Below, one piece after another: positions 42,814 to 50,224 of a DNA stretch of 64,000 nt. Every line of letters begins with the position of its first letter. Position 1 is the stretch's first letter. The notes under the pieces were generated by a model that had not been told where the DNA came from, did not search any database, and saw only the letters and a list, made by a program, of their open reading frames with translations. The DNA lies in NCBI GenBank assembly GCA_963734015.1, contig CAVTFG010000002.1, positions 186,001 through 250,000 on the forward strand, given 5' to 3'. Source of the DNA: JALZKA01 sp963734015. Lineage in GTDB: Bacteria; Actinomycetota; Thermoleophilia; Solirubrobacterales; 70-9. The position numbers were made by a program, and so were the translations under genes.

Positions 42814-44269
42814 ACTCACTCCGCGTCCACCCCCGGGCCCGCTCCACCGCGCGGCTCCAGTCGGCCATGAGTGACTCGCGCTCGTCGCCGCTCATCCGCG
42901 GCTCGTAGCGGGCGGCTTCGCGCCAGCGCCGGACGACCTCGTCCGGCCCCCACACCCCCGTCGCAATCCCCGCAAGGTACGCGGCGCCCAGCGCCGTCGT
43001 CTCCGAGATCTCCGGCACGCTGACGGGCACCCCCAGGACGTCGGCCTGGAACTGCATCAGCCAAGCGTTAGCGACCGCGCCGCCATCGGCCTTCAGCTCT
43101 GAGAGCGGCTCCCCCGCGGCGGCCTCCTGGGCGCGAACGGCGTCGACGGTCTGGTAGGCGATGGCCTCCAGCGCGGCGCGGGCCAGGTGCGCCGGGCCGC
43201 TGCCGCGGGTCAGGCCGACGATCGTGCCACGTGCGTAGGGGTCCCAGTACGGCGAGCCCAGCCCGGTGAGGGCGGGCACGAAGTACACGTCGTCGTTCGA
43301 ATCAAGCGAGGCCGCGAGCGTCTCCGTCTCGGCCGCGTTCCCGATCACGCCAAGCCCGTCGCGAAGCCACTGCACCGCGGCGCCGGTAACGAAGATCGCC
43401 GCCTCGAGCGCGTAGTCGACCGCCTCCCCGAGCCCCCACGCGATCGTCGTCAGCAGACCGTCCTCCGCCGGCGGCGCCTCGCGCCCGGCGTTCAGCAGCA
43501 CGAAGCTGCCGGTGCCGTACGTGTTCTTGCCCTGGCCCGCGGAATGGCAGGCCTGACCGAACAGGGCCGCCTGCTGGTCGCCCGCGATCCCGGCGACCGG
43601 CACCTCGCCTCCGAATTCGGTCGTCGTCCCGTAGACCTGGGCCGAGGGGAGCACCTCCGGCAGTCGCTCGGGATCCACCCCGAGCAACTCGCAAAGGTCC
43701 GGATCCCAGCGCCGCTCATGGATGTCGAAGAGGAGCGTGCGCGAGGCGTTCGAGAGGTCGGTGACGTGGCGGCCGATGAGCTTGAAGACCAGCCACGAGT
43801 CGATCGTCCCGAACACGGCGCGATCGCGGGCCGCCTCGGAGTTGCGCAGCAGCCACTCGATCTTGGTGCCGGAGAAGTACGGATCCAGCACGAGTCCGGT
43901 GCGCGCGCGGACCAGGTCCTCGTGGCCCTCGGCGCGAAGCTCGTCGCAGCGCGCCGCGGTCCTGCGGTCCTGCCAGACCAGCGCGTTGTGGACGGGCTCG
44001 CCCGTGTCGGGGTCCCAGGCGACGACCGTTTCGCGCTGGTTGGTGATGCCGATCGCGTCCAGCTCCGCCCCCTGGATTCCGGCGTCGACGATCGCCTCGA
44101 CCGCGACCCGGCGGGTGACGTCCCAGATCTCGGCCGCGTCGTGCTCGACCCAGCCCGGCTCCGGGAAGTGCTGGCGGAACTCGCTGTAGCTGCGGCCGGC
44201 GATCCGCCCATCGGCGTCGAAGACGAGGCATGTGGAGCCCGTCGTCCCCTGGTCGATCGCGAGGATCAC
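42812..44269 (-). CDS. glpK: Glycerol kinase GlpK
   Basis: ATP-dependent phosphorylation of glycerol to sn-glycerol-3-phosphate. The 485-aa FGGY kinase has the phosphate motif AIDQGTTGSTCLVFD at the N terminus, GITNQRETVVAWD, WQDRRTAARCDEL, FSGTKIEWLL, GDQQAALFGQ, NTYGTGSFVLLNAG and the C-terminal ADGGAVANAWLMQFQADVLGVPV. The last residues (RGWTRSE) run into a dispersed repeat. Feeds glycerolipid synthesis or glycerol catabolism; the plsC homologue follows 85 bp downstream. No glycerol-3-phosphate dehydrogenase is in the window. Confidence 0.95.
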   Translation of the reverse strand: MILAIDQGTTGSTCLVFDADGRIAGRSYSEFRQHFPEPGWVEHDAAEIWDVTRRVAVEAIVDAGIQGAELDAIGITNQRETVVAWDPDTGEPVHNALVWQDRRTAARCDELRAEGHEDLVRARTGLVLDPYFSGTKIEWLLRNSEAARDRAVFGTIDSWLVFKLIGRHVTDLSNASRTLLFDIHERRWDPDLCELLGVDPERLPEVLPSAQVYGTTTEFGGEVPVAGIAGDQQAALFGQACHSAGQGKNTYGTGSFVLLNAGREAPPAEDGLLTTIAWGLGEAVDYALEAAIFVTGAAVQWLRDGLGVIGNAAETETLAASLDSNDDVYFVPALTGLGSPYWDPYARGTIVGLTRGSGPAHLARAALEAIAYQTVDAVRAQEAAAGEPLSELKADGGAVANAWLMQFQADVLGVPVSVPEISETTALGAAYLAGIATGVWGPDEVVRRWREAARYEPRMSGDERESLMADWSRAVERARGWTRSE

Positions 44270-44300
44270 GCGCGCAACCTACCCTTTGCGCTTTCAATGA

Positions 44301-44350
44301 GCCGGCTCAACAACGCCGGGGCTCCGCTTCGGCCTACGGCCTCCGCCTCG
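44301..44350 (+). repeat. Dispersed ~50-bp repeat, copy C (3' end of the GT2 gene)
   Basis: GCCGGCTCAACAACGCCG, then GGGCTCCGCTTCGGC, CTACGGCC and CTCCGCCTCG. Contains the stop codon and last codons (ARRRP) of the minus-strand GT2 gene, and lies 32 bp upstream of the glpK start. Confidence 0.85.
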
Positions 44351-45039
44351 CGGTGTAGACCCGGGTGAAGTCACGGAGTTGGCGGGCACGGTGGGCGAAC
44401 CCGCCGATGGTCTTGCCGGTAGCGCGGTGCTCGAGGTCGAGCTCGATCTCACGAATCTCGAGGCCGGCGCGTACAACATCGACGGTGATGCCGATCTCCA
44501 TCCCATACCCGGGCGCGAAGGGGAAGCAGGCGCGCATCGCGGCCGGGGCTGAGCGCCCGCTGGCCGGAGATGGGAGCGCCGGCTTGATAGCCGGAGAGCC
44601 GCTCGATGGCCCACGCCGCGTAGCGGAGGGCGACGCCGAACCCGCCCCCGACGCGGCGGCTGAAGGCGGCGATCGCGAGGTCGCACTCTCCGTCGCGCAC
44701 GGCGTCGAGCAGCGGCATCAGCTCGGCCGCCGAGCCCGCCAGGTCGCCGTCGCACAGCAGGAACAGGGGCGCGTCAGGATCTCGGGCGCGGTCGATCACC
44801 TCCGCCACGGCCGCCGTCATGTTCCCTCCCTTGCCGACGGGCACGTCACGTGAGACGACCACCGCGCCATGCGCGCGGGCGACCTCGGCCGTCGCGTCGT
44901 CCGATGCGTCGTCCGCCACGATCAGCTCGGCGCCCGGCAGCGCCTCGCCGAGCGCCGCGAGCGTCGCGCCGATCCGATCGGCCTCGTTGCGGGCGGCGAT
45001 CACGGCGACGACCGGTGGGGCTGCGGCTTCCGTGGTCAC
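44334..45039 (-). pseudogene. Family 2 glycosyltransferase (DPM/GPGS-like), frameshifted
   Basis: A GT-A fold glycosyltransferase of about 235 aa. It starts from a GTG at 45039 with VVAVIAARNEADRIGATL. ELIVADDASDDAT and the DXD-like FLLCDGDLAGSA follow, then QAGAPISGQRALSP. One extra base in the GGCCGGGG run (44541-44548) breaks the frame; the rest (MRACFPFAPGYGMEIGITVDVVRAGLEIREIELDLEHRATGKTIGG) continues in the other frame to 44334. The second half looks like glucosyl-3-phosphoglycerate or polyprenol-phosphate transferases. Sequence error is more likely than decay. Confidence 0.8.
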
Positions 45040-45058
45040 CGCGACTATTCTGCCGCGA

Positions 45059-45108
45059 TGCGACGCGGAGCCGAAGGCGAAGCGGAGCCCCGCCGTTGTT
45101 GAGGCGGC
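45059..45108 (-). repeat. Dispersed ~50-bp repeat, copy D (inverted; between GT2 and the biotin carrier gene)
   Basis: On the minus strand it reads GCCGCCTCAACAACGGCG, then GGGCTCCGCTTCGCC, TTCGGC and TCCGCGTCGC. It lies in the divergent intergenic region between the GT2 start and the biotin carrier start, so it does not provide a stop codon. Confidence 0.82.
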
Positions 45109-45140
45109 ATATTTCGACAACGAGGAGGACGAGACACCGA

Positions 45141-45353
45141 ATGGCGGACATCGAAGCCCACATCACCGGGACCGTGTGGAAGATCGAGGTCGCGGTCGGC
45201 GACGAGGTCTCCGACGGCGACACGGTGGTCGTCCTCGAGTCGATGAAGATGGAGATGCCGGTCGAGGCAGAGGACGACGGCAAGGTCGCCGAGATCAAGT
45301 GCGAGGAGGGCCAGTCCGTCCAGGAAGGCGATGTGCTGGTCGTTCTCGAGTGA
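45141..45353 (+). CDS. Biotin carboxyl carrier protein, stand-alone 70-aa domain
   Basis: A single biotinyl domain: VWKIEVAVGDEVSDGDTVVVLESMKMEMPVEAEDDGKV, with the biotinylated Lys in ESMKMEMP (about residue 36). The family of such ~70-aa carriers serves acyl-CoA carboxylases in actinobacteria. An AGGAGG lies about 14 bp before the ATG. The stop overlaps the enoyl-CoA hydratase start (GTGA). It may serve the carboxyltransferase at 28.9-30.4 kb together with a biotin carboxylase elsewhere; that is inference. Confidence 0.9.
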   Translation: MADIEAHITGTVWKIEVAVGDEVSDGDTVVVLESMKMEMPVEAEDDGKVAEIKCEEGQSVQEGDVLVVLE

Positions 45354-46156
45354 CGGAGGAGCTGGCGGGCGGGAAGCTCGTCCTCGACTTCCCCGCCGAG
45401 GCGGTCGCGCGGCTGCGGCTGAACAATCCGGAGAAGCGCAACCCGCTCGACCACGAGGTTCTCGACGCTCTCGCGCACGCGCTCCCGGACCTCGACCGCG
45501 GAATCGAGGTCCGCTGCGTCGTCATCACCGGCACGGGCCGCGCGTTCTCGGCCGGGTACGACATCGGCGCGATCCCGGCCGAGAGCTTCGAGCAGGACGC
45601 CGAAGCACTCGTCGCGCATCCCTTCCATGCGGCCATGGAGGCCGTCAGCGCGCACCCCTATCCGGTGCTGGCCGCGATCAACGGGCACTGCCTCGGCGGG
45701 GGCCTGGAGCTCGCGGTGCGGTGTGACCTGCGCCTCTGCTCCGCCGGAGCCAAGCTGGGCATGCCACCCGCGAAGCTGGGTCTGATCTACGGGCACACGG
45801 GGCTCGAACGGTTCATCGACGTGGTCGGCGTCGCCTCGACGCGCGAGCTGTTCCTGACCGGCCGCACCATCGACGCGGAACGGGCTCTGCAGATGGGGCT
45901 CGTCAACGAGCTCGTCGACGACGATGAAGTCGAGTCGGCGGCGTTGGACCTGGCCGCTCAGGTGGCGGCCAACGCTCCGCTCTCCATGCGCGGCTTAAAG
46001 CACGCGATCGAGACGCTCGCCCGGTTCGAGCGGCTCACCCCGGAGCAGGAGCGCGAGCTGATCGAGCTGCGCGAGTCCTGCTTTGAGTCCGAGGACTTCC
46101 GCGAGGGGATCGCCGCGTTCGCCGAGAAGCGCAAGCCGCGCTGGCAGGGGAAGTGA
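45350..46156 (+). CDS. Enoyl-CoA hydratase/isomerase (crotonase family), second copy
   Basis: A 268-aa crotonase from a GTG that overlaps the biotin carrier stop. Landmarks are ARLRLNNPEKRNPLDHEVL, the oxyanion hole FSAGYDIGAIPA and INGHCLGGGLELAVRCDLRLC, and KLGMPPAKLGLIYGHTGLERFIDVVG. A Pro sits where hydratases often carry Glu, so an isomerase or other crotonase activity is possible. Translationally coupled to the biotin carrier, which supports a joint acyl-CoA function. Confidence 0.9.
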   Translation: MTEELAGGKLVLDFPAEAVARLRLNNPEKRNPLDHEVLDALAHALPDLDRGIEVRCVVITGTGRAFSAGYDIGAIPAESFEQDAEALVAHPFHAAMEAVSAHPYPVLAAINGHCLGGGLELAVRCDLRLCSAGAKLGMPPAKLGLIYGHTGLERFIDVVGVASTRELFLTGRTIDAERALQMGLVNELVDDDEVESAALDLAAQVAANAPLSMRGLKHAIETLARFERLTPEQERELIELRESCFESEDFREGIAAFAEKRKPRWQGK

Positions 46157-46160
46157 CCGA

Positions 46161-46790
46161 ATGACCGGCGAGACCACCCCGATGGTCGCGCTGGCCGACG
46201 CGGACCCGGTGATGGCCGGCCTGATCGCGCGGATCGGCCCGATGACGCTCGAGCGGCGCCGCCGCGGACGTCCGCGAGGCGACGCCTACGGGGTGCTCGT
46301 GCGCGCCATCGTCGGGCAGCAGCTCTCCGCGAAGGCCGCCGCGACGATCTTCGATCGCGTGCTCGCACTCAACGACGGCGAGGTGCCGACCGCGCCCCAG
46401 CTGCTCGAAACCGACGAGAAGACGCTGCGCGGCGTGGGCCTCTCGGGCCGGAAGGTCGAGTACGTAAAGGACCTGGCAAGCCACGTCGTGGACGGGGAGC
46501 TCGAGGTCGACCGGCTCGGCGACCTCACGGACGACAAGGTGATCGAGGAGATCACGGCGGTCCGGGGCCTCGGCGTCTGGACCGCGCACATGTTCCTGAT
46601 CTTCCACCTGGAGCGCGAGGACGTGCTCCCCGTCGGCGACCTCGGCGTCCGCAACGCGATCAAGACGGAATACGGCTTGGACGAGCTCCCCACGGCGACG
46701 CAGATGGAGGAGCTGGCCGAGCCGTGGCGCCCGCACCGCACCCTCGCCAGCCTCTACCTCTGGGAGTCGCTCAGCAACACGCCTGCTTAG
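46161..46790 (+). CDS. DNA-3-methyladenine glycosylase (AlkA-like, HhH-GPD)
   Basis: A 209-aa base-excision glycosylase. It has GVLVRAIVGQQLSAKAAATIFDR, the helix-hairpin-helix VRGLGVWTAHMFLIF (LPGVGPWTA-like), the catalytic Asp in DVLPVGDLGVRNAI and the C-terminal WRPHRTLASLYLWESL. It removes alkylated purines such as 3-methyladenine. It starts 4 bp after the hydratase stop and may be cotranscribed with it by position only. Confidence 0.9.
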   Translation: MTGETTPMVALADADPVMAGLIARIGPMTLERRRRGRPRGDAYGVLVRAIVGQQLSAKAAATIFDRVLALNDGEVPTAPQLLETDEKTLRGVGLSGRKVEYVKDLASHVVDGELEVDRLGDLTDDKVIEEITAVRGLGVWTAHMFLIFHLEREDVLPVGDLGVRNAIKTEYGLDELPTATQMEELAEPWRPHRTLASLYLWESLSNTPA

Positions 46791-46822
46791 CCGGCTCCGC
46801 TCGACGCGCGTAAGCTGGTCGA

Positions 46823-47318
46823 ATGAACGCCGTCGCTCCGATCCTCATCGCCTACGACGGCTCAGACACTGCCCGTCGGGCGGTGCGGGATACCGCCGAT
46901 CTATTCGGCTCACGTCAGGCACTGGTGGTGACGATCTGGGACCCGAGCCTGCCATACGAGGCCGCCATGATGACGCCGGACGGACTGGACATGATGGAGT
47001 CGGCGGGGCCGGAGATGCTCGACGTCGAAGCGGCTCAGGCGGGTGAGGAGAGGCTCCAGGCGCGGGCTCATCGCGCGGCAAATGATGGGGCTGAGCTGGC
47101 AAAGTCGTTAGGGCCTTGACGCCGAGGCGCTCGTCGTGGCCGACGACCGGGGAGACGTGGCTGGCGCCATCGTCGAACTCGCTCGCGAGCGAGATGTCGC
47201 CGCCATCGTGATCGGCTCGAGAGGCCTGAGCGGGCTCCGCGCAAGGTTGGAGGGCAGTACCTCGAACGCTGTCCTCAAGCGCTCCGCATTTCCGGTCGTC
47301 GTGGTTCACGACGATTGA
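46823..47318 (+). pseudogene. Universal stress protein (UspA family), frameshifted
   Basis: The 5' frame has APILIAYDGSDTARRAVRDTADLF and a helix to AELAKSLG. The other frame continues LDAEALVVADDRGDVAGAIVELARERDVAAIVIGSRGLSGLRARLEGSTSNAVLKRSAFPVVVV, including the ATP-binding GxxGx9GS motif (GSRGLSGLRARLEGSTS). One extra base in GGGCC (47111-47115) separates them. Restored length is about 165 aa, typical for a single-domain USP. Likely a base error. Confidence 0.87.
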
Positions 47319-47359
47319 TCGCCCGCGGCAGGGGATGTGCGCTGGCGCACGGGCTCCAT

Positions 47360-47379
47360 TGAGCGACGGTCGTCGCTCA
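47360..47379. terminator. Terminator-like hairpin between convergent genes
   Basis: Perfect 9-bp arms TGAGCGACG/CGTCGCTCA with a 2-nt centre, between the stress-protein gene (ends 47318) and the copper-protein gene (ends 47416). The centre is too tight for a full hairpin, so the inner pairs would open. Confidence 0.6.
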
Positions 47380-47415
47380 GGCCACCGCCCTACCCGTCCA
47401 CTCTGCCCAGCCGCT

Positions 47416-47829
47416 CTACCCGATTGCGTCGAGCAGGGCGGCGCAGGCTGCCTCGCAACGGCGGCAGGTTTCAGCGCACAGCTTGCAATGCTCGTGATGC
47501 TGAGCGTGGCGACCGCACTCCTCGGCGCAGGTCGCGCAGGCTTGCCGGCAGCTCTCCACTTGCGCCCGGGCGGTCCCCACCTCGTATTCCGTCTGGCGGC
47601 TGACCATGCGTCCAGTGGCGATGCAGACGTCGGCGCAGTCCAGGCAGAGGCGAACGCACCGCCGCATCTCAGCGACGTCCTTCTCGGCGAGGTCGGCGTC
47701 CGCGCAGATCGTGCAACTGCGAGCGCAGTCGTAGGTCTCGGCGATACATCGGGCGAGTGCCTCGCGGTCGACCTCGCTCGGCCGCGGGTGGGTGGCGAGT
47801 AGCTCGGATACGTCGGTCGCGGTGGCCAT
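47416..47829 (-). CDS. Four-helix-bundle copper-binding protein (Csp/DUF326 family)
   Basis: A 137-aa protein with 17 cysteines spaced as CxxxC pairs along four helices (CARSCTICADAD, CVRLCLDCADVC, CRQACATCAEEC, CKLCAETCRRCEAAC), plus a His patch (GRHAQHHEHC). This is the layout of Csp copper-storage proteins, which hold many Cu(I) ions inside the bundle. There is no signal peptide, so it is a cytosolic (Csp3-like) type. No copper regulator or exporter is nearby. It is the last gene before the accessory region. Confidence 0.9.
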   Translation of the reverse strand: MATATDVSELLATHPRPSEVDREALARCIAETYDCARSCTICADADLAEKDVAEMRRCVRLCLDCADVCIATGRMVSRQTEYEVGTARAQVESCRQACATCAEECGRHAQHHEHCKLCAETCRRCEAACAALLDAIG

Positions 47830-47979
47830 CAGTCCTCCTGTGTCTCCGCCTCAGGTCGACCTGAGCATCTCATCTCGACACCGGCGGTGCTCGCAACGGA
47901 CAAGAACCGCCAGCGCGGGCTGTGGCGACTACTTCACTGCTCTTTCGCGCGAGAACCGGGCGCGCCTGACGATTTGTGC

Positions 47980-48323
47980 CGCTTTCCATGCAAAGCGGAA
48001 CAAATGGGCTGGGCCGAGGGGTGGGGGTGGACCCGTAACGACGTGCACGCGGCCAAGCCTTCGCCGATGTCGCGAATAAATCGACGTTTCGAATTCTCTG
48101 ACCAGCGCAAGCACCGACGAGCCGCGAAAACGCCGTGACCTGGCGTGGCCTCCCCCGAACCACGCCAGGTACCGCGAGCTTAGGGAGCATCAGCTCGGCG
48201 TGCGCCAGTTGGGGTAAGCGGCTTACAGTGGGTGAAATTCGGCCGGGTAGCCTTCCCGCGCTCGGGGATGCACCCAAGGGGGGAACCCACCGGCGGCCCT
48301 AGGGGAAAGTGCCGCCGGTGGGT
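47980..48323 (+). repeat. 344-bp direct repeat, copy 1
   Basis: Identical, as far as I can read base by base, to 53513-53856; flanks differ on both sides. The left end is exactly the 18-nt M hairpin CGCTTT-CCATGC-AAAGCG (47980-47997). The unit also holds a perfect 11-bp stem (48138-48148 with 48160-48170) and, as its right end, a perfect 13-bp stem (48285-48297 with 48311-48323). No convincing gene lies inside; a minus-strand open frame crosses it in both copies but has no recognisable product. Function unknown; non-coding structured RNA or a non-autonomous mobile unit are both possible. Confidence 0.93.
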
Positions 48324-48362
48324 CCGGGCGCCGAACGGCCACGTCCGTAGTCGTGTCGCTGT

Positions 48363-48405
48363 CGCTTCGGACGAGAAGCGACTAGGTCGCTTTGCATGGA
48401 AAGCG
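48363..48405 (-). repeat. Hairpin doublet (inverted R + M) upstream of the STAS gene
   Basis: 48363-48380 reads CGCTTC-GGACGA-GAAGCG (R type on the other strand). After a 7-nt spacer, 48388-48405 reads CGCTTT-GCATGG-AAAGCG (M type on the other strand). Read on the minus strand it is M, 7 nt, R, the same order as the doublets at 50017 and 51343. From the end of copy 1 (48324) to the STAS start (48528) I see nothing else. Confidence 0.85.
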
Positions 48406-48527
48406 CTATCGCGCGTAATGGCCCAAAAAGCGGCATTGGGACAAGCGCGAGCGGAACGGCGAGGGGTACCTTTTGAGCACGGTTCCGACCTAGGAGAGCG
48501 GAGCCCAACGTCGAACGGAAGCCACGG

Positions 48528-48833
48528 ATGGCTGTATTCGTGTCGGCGCCTCAACTGGACATTCAAACCCACACTGAGGACGGGGGGCACTGTCTGGTCG
48601 AGGTGCGAGGCGACATAGACCTTTCGAACGTGGACGCACTCGAAGCCGAGTTGGGTCGCCTGTCCAACAAGGCAATCGTCCTTGATCTGAGCCAGGTGGA
48701 GTTCATCGACCTCACCGGGGTTGCTCTCTTGTTTCGCATTGCGGGGCGACTCACCGTGAGAGCGGTCTCGTCGACAGTGGAGCAAGCGCTTCGCCTCTGC
48801 GATTTTGAGATGGACCTTCGCTACAGCTCCTAA
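48528..48833 (+). CDS. STAS-domain protein (anti-sigma factor antagonist-like)
   Basis: A 101-aa single STAS domain with CLVEVRGDIDLSNVDALEAEL, AIVLDLSQVEFIDLTGVALLFRIAGRL and ALRLCDFEMDLRYSS. In SpoIIAA-like antagonists the phosphorylated residue is a Ser/Thr in the D(S/T)xG motif; here the region reads IDLTGVAL, so a Thr is available. A partner anti-sigma kinase (RsbW-like) is not in the window. A second, broken STAS gene with the same ending lies at 60.6-61.1 kb. Confidence 0.85.
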   Translation: MAVFVSAPQLDIQTHTEDGGHCLVEVRGDIDLSNVDALEAELGRLSNKAIVLDLSQVEFIDLTGVALLFRIAGRLTVRAVSSTVEQALRLCDFEMDLRYSS

Positions 48834-48916
48834 GCCCAGCATCGAGCCCGTTCCTCCCGTTCCTCCTCGCCCCCTTCCTGGTAACGACCCCCTCTTGCGA
48901 GTACATTGAACGCCTT

Positions 48917-49020
48917 GGGTCACCGGGGGTTTCAAGGACTTGACTGGTGACCCTCGTCCAGGGCGCACAAGGGCCGACGACCCATCCCCCCCTTTGGGAC
49001 GTTGGCACTGCGCCCTGGAC
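48917..49020 (+). other. Structured intergenic region between STAS and membrane-protein genes
   Basis: Two perfect inverted repeats back to back: GGGTCACC (48917-48924) with GGTGACCC (48946-48953), and GTCCAGGGCGCA (48956-48967) with TGCGCCCTGGAC (49009-49020). A further near-perfect inner helix (GCCGACG/CGTTGGC) extends the second. The 282-bp gap has no gene. It could be a terminator array or a structured RNA. Confidence 0.6.
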
Positions 49021-49115
49021 TTCTTCTTGGTCGCCTCGATTTCACGGCCCCGCGCGTGACTCAGACCCGGAGAACGCGAGGGATGGCGCGCCCGACAGCG
49101 GGTAACAGAGCCCTC

Positions 49116-49529
49116 ATGGACGGGAATGGGGCCAGGACGCGCGACCGAGTAGTGCGCAGCTTGCTTGCCGGCGTGATCGTCTCAGGCGGGCTCGCGCTCT
49201 GGACCTTGCTTCCTTATTCCTGGCTCCAGCTCACGGGTGGCCTGAGCCCGGGCGCTCGCTTCGTGCTCGTGATCTTGGGGCTGCCGCTGACGATGGCGCT
49301 CGCCTTCGTCCTCCTCATTCGAATCGACTCGCACAGGCAAGACTTGCTGGCCGAGCACCAACCCGGCTCAACCGATGCGATCGACGGAAGTTCGCCGGGG
49401 GGCGGCCGCTCCTCCTTACTCGAAGTCACGCTCGTGGCGTCCGCGATCATCGCCCTGATTGGGCTGGTCATGTGGTGGGCGTTCCTAGCCGATAGCCCCG
49501 ATCCGAGCGGACCACTGCAGCCGATCTAG
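49116..49529 (+). CDS. Two-helix membrane protein, duplicated paralogue 1
   Basis: A 137-aa protein with two transmembrane pairs: LLAGVIVSGGLALWTLLPYS, with GARFVLVILGLPLTMALAFVLL, and a C-terminal VTLVASAIIALIGLVMWWAF, followed by LADSPDPSGPLQPI. The central loop is charged (RIDSHRQDLLAEHQPGS). The paralogue at 51463 is about 85% identical over the full length and even shares ~45 bp upstream. The ATG at 49116 matches the paralogue start; longer frames are not shared. No known family recognised. Confidence 0.75.
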   Translation: MDGNGARTRDRVVRSLLAGVIVSGGLALWTLLPYSWLQLTGGLSPGARFVLVILGLPLTMALAFVLLIRIDSHRQDLLAEHQPGSTDAIDGSSPGGGRSSLLEVTLVASAIIALIGLVMWWAFLADSPDPSGPLQPI

Positions 49530-49555
49530 CTCGGGATCGAGGCTGGGTTGAAGGC

Positions 49556-49573
49556 CGCTTTTCGTCCAAAGCG
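49556..49573 (+). repeat. R hairpin between convergent genes
   Basis: CGCTTT-TCGTCC-AAAGCG, perfect 6-bp arms. It ends two bases before the stop codon of the minus-strand SnoaL gene and 27 bp after the membrane-protein stop. Confidence 0.85.
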
Positions 49574-49574
49574 A

Positions 49575-49982
49575 CTACTCCGAGAGCCCGGCGGCTTTGA
49601 ACGCTTCCATCGGATCGAGATAGGAGCGTAGGCGGATCACCCTGCCGCGGCTGAAGTCGACGACCCACGCTAGCGCGGACTCGGTGGCGGCTCCGCTCGC
49701 CCGGCCGACAAAGCGGGTCCGGCCGTGGGCGATGAGGCGGCTACCCAAGTCCAGAACCTCCGAGACGACGACACTTCTCTCCACGAAAGCGTCGTCCGTG
49801 TCGCGGAGCCACTCGCGGACACCCTCGTGGCCCCGATACACCGTGGCTTCCCCTCCGAGCGTCGCGACAAGTGCCGGCTGCACCTCGACCTCGGCGTCGA
49901 ACAGCTCGACGAGCGCGTCGTCATCGTGGCGCGCGTACGCCTCGACTGCGCGCCTGAACGTCTCCACGTTCTCCTCCGACAT
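49575..49982 (-). CDS. SnoaL-like (NTF2 superfamily) protein, paralogue 1
   Basis: A 135-aa cone-shaped alpha+beta-barrel protein: VETFRRAVEAYARHDDDALVELFDAEVEVQPALV, a helix YRGHEGVREWLRDTDDAF, strands ending WVVDFSRGRVIRLRSYLDPMEAFKAAGLSE. The family includes ketosteroid isomerase-like and polyketide cyclase enzymes and many uncharacterised stress proteins. The paralogue at 53082 has the same ends (MSxEN... and AAGLSE). An M hairpin lies 35 bp upstream (50017-50034). Enzyme activity cannot be predicted. Confidence 0.85.
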   Translation of the reverse strand: MSEENVETFRRAVEAYARHDDDALVELFDAEVEVQPALVATLGGEATVYRGHEGVREWLRDTDDAFVERSVVVSEVLDLGSRLIAHGRTRFVGRASGAATESALAWVVDFSRGRVIRLRSYLDPMEAFKAAGLSE

Positions 49983-50016
49983 CGCCCGCGCAGTATCCCG
50001 CCATGCGGGAGATATG

Positions 50017-50059
50017 CGCTTTCCATGCAAAGCGAAATAGCCGCTTTTCGTCCAAAGCG
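50017..50059 (+). repeat. M+R hairpin doublet
   Basis: M: CGCTTT-CCATGC-AAAGCG (50017-50034). Spacer AAATAGC. R: CGCTTT-TCGTCC-AAAGCG (50042-50059). Lies between the divergent SnoaL and ScyD-like genes, so it is not a simple terminator. Confidence 0.9.
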
Positions 50060-50224
50060 CTGGTGCGGCTAGTCAACCTAGACGGCACGTCAACCGCCGC
50101 CAGCCGCTGCAGTGCTTTGACTCTACCTGGGCTGGGTGTACGGTCGTTTGGAGACCCTGGACTGCCGTTGACGGGACTCAGAGTCGCGGCAAGCTCGAGG
50201 GCACCAAGAGGAGAGGAGGGCCCT

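Noticed and set aside
47870..48277. Minus-strand open frame across the 344-bp repeat (also before the second SnoaL gene)
   Set aside because: It reads through hairpins, has no ribosome binding site and looks like no protein; the SnoaL start is well fixed at MSQEN.
48180..48323. Possible c-di-AMP (ydaO) or FMN riboswitch in the 344-bp repeat
   Set aside because: Some words such as GGGTGAAATTC and GGGGGGAACCC recall these RNAs, but order and pairing do not fit and no matching gene follows.
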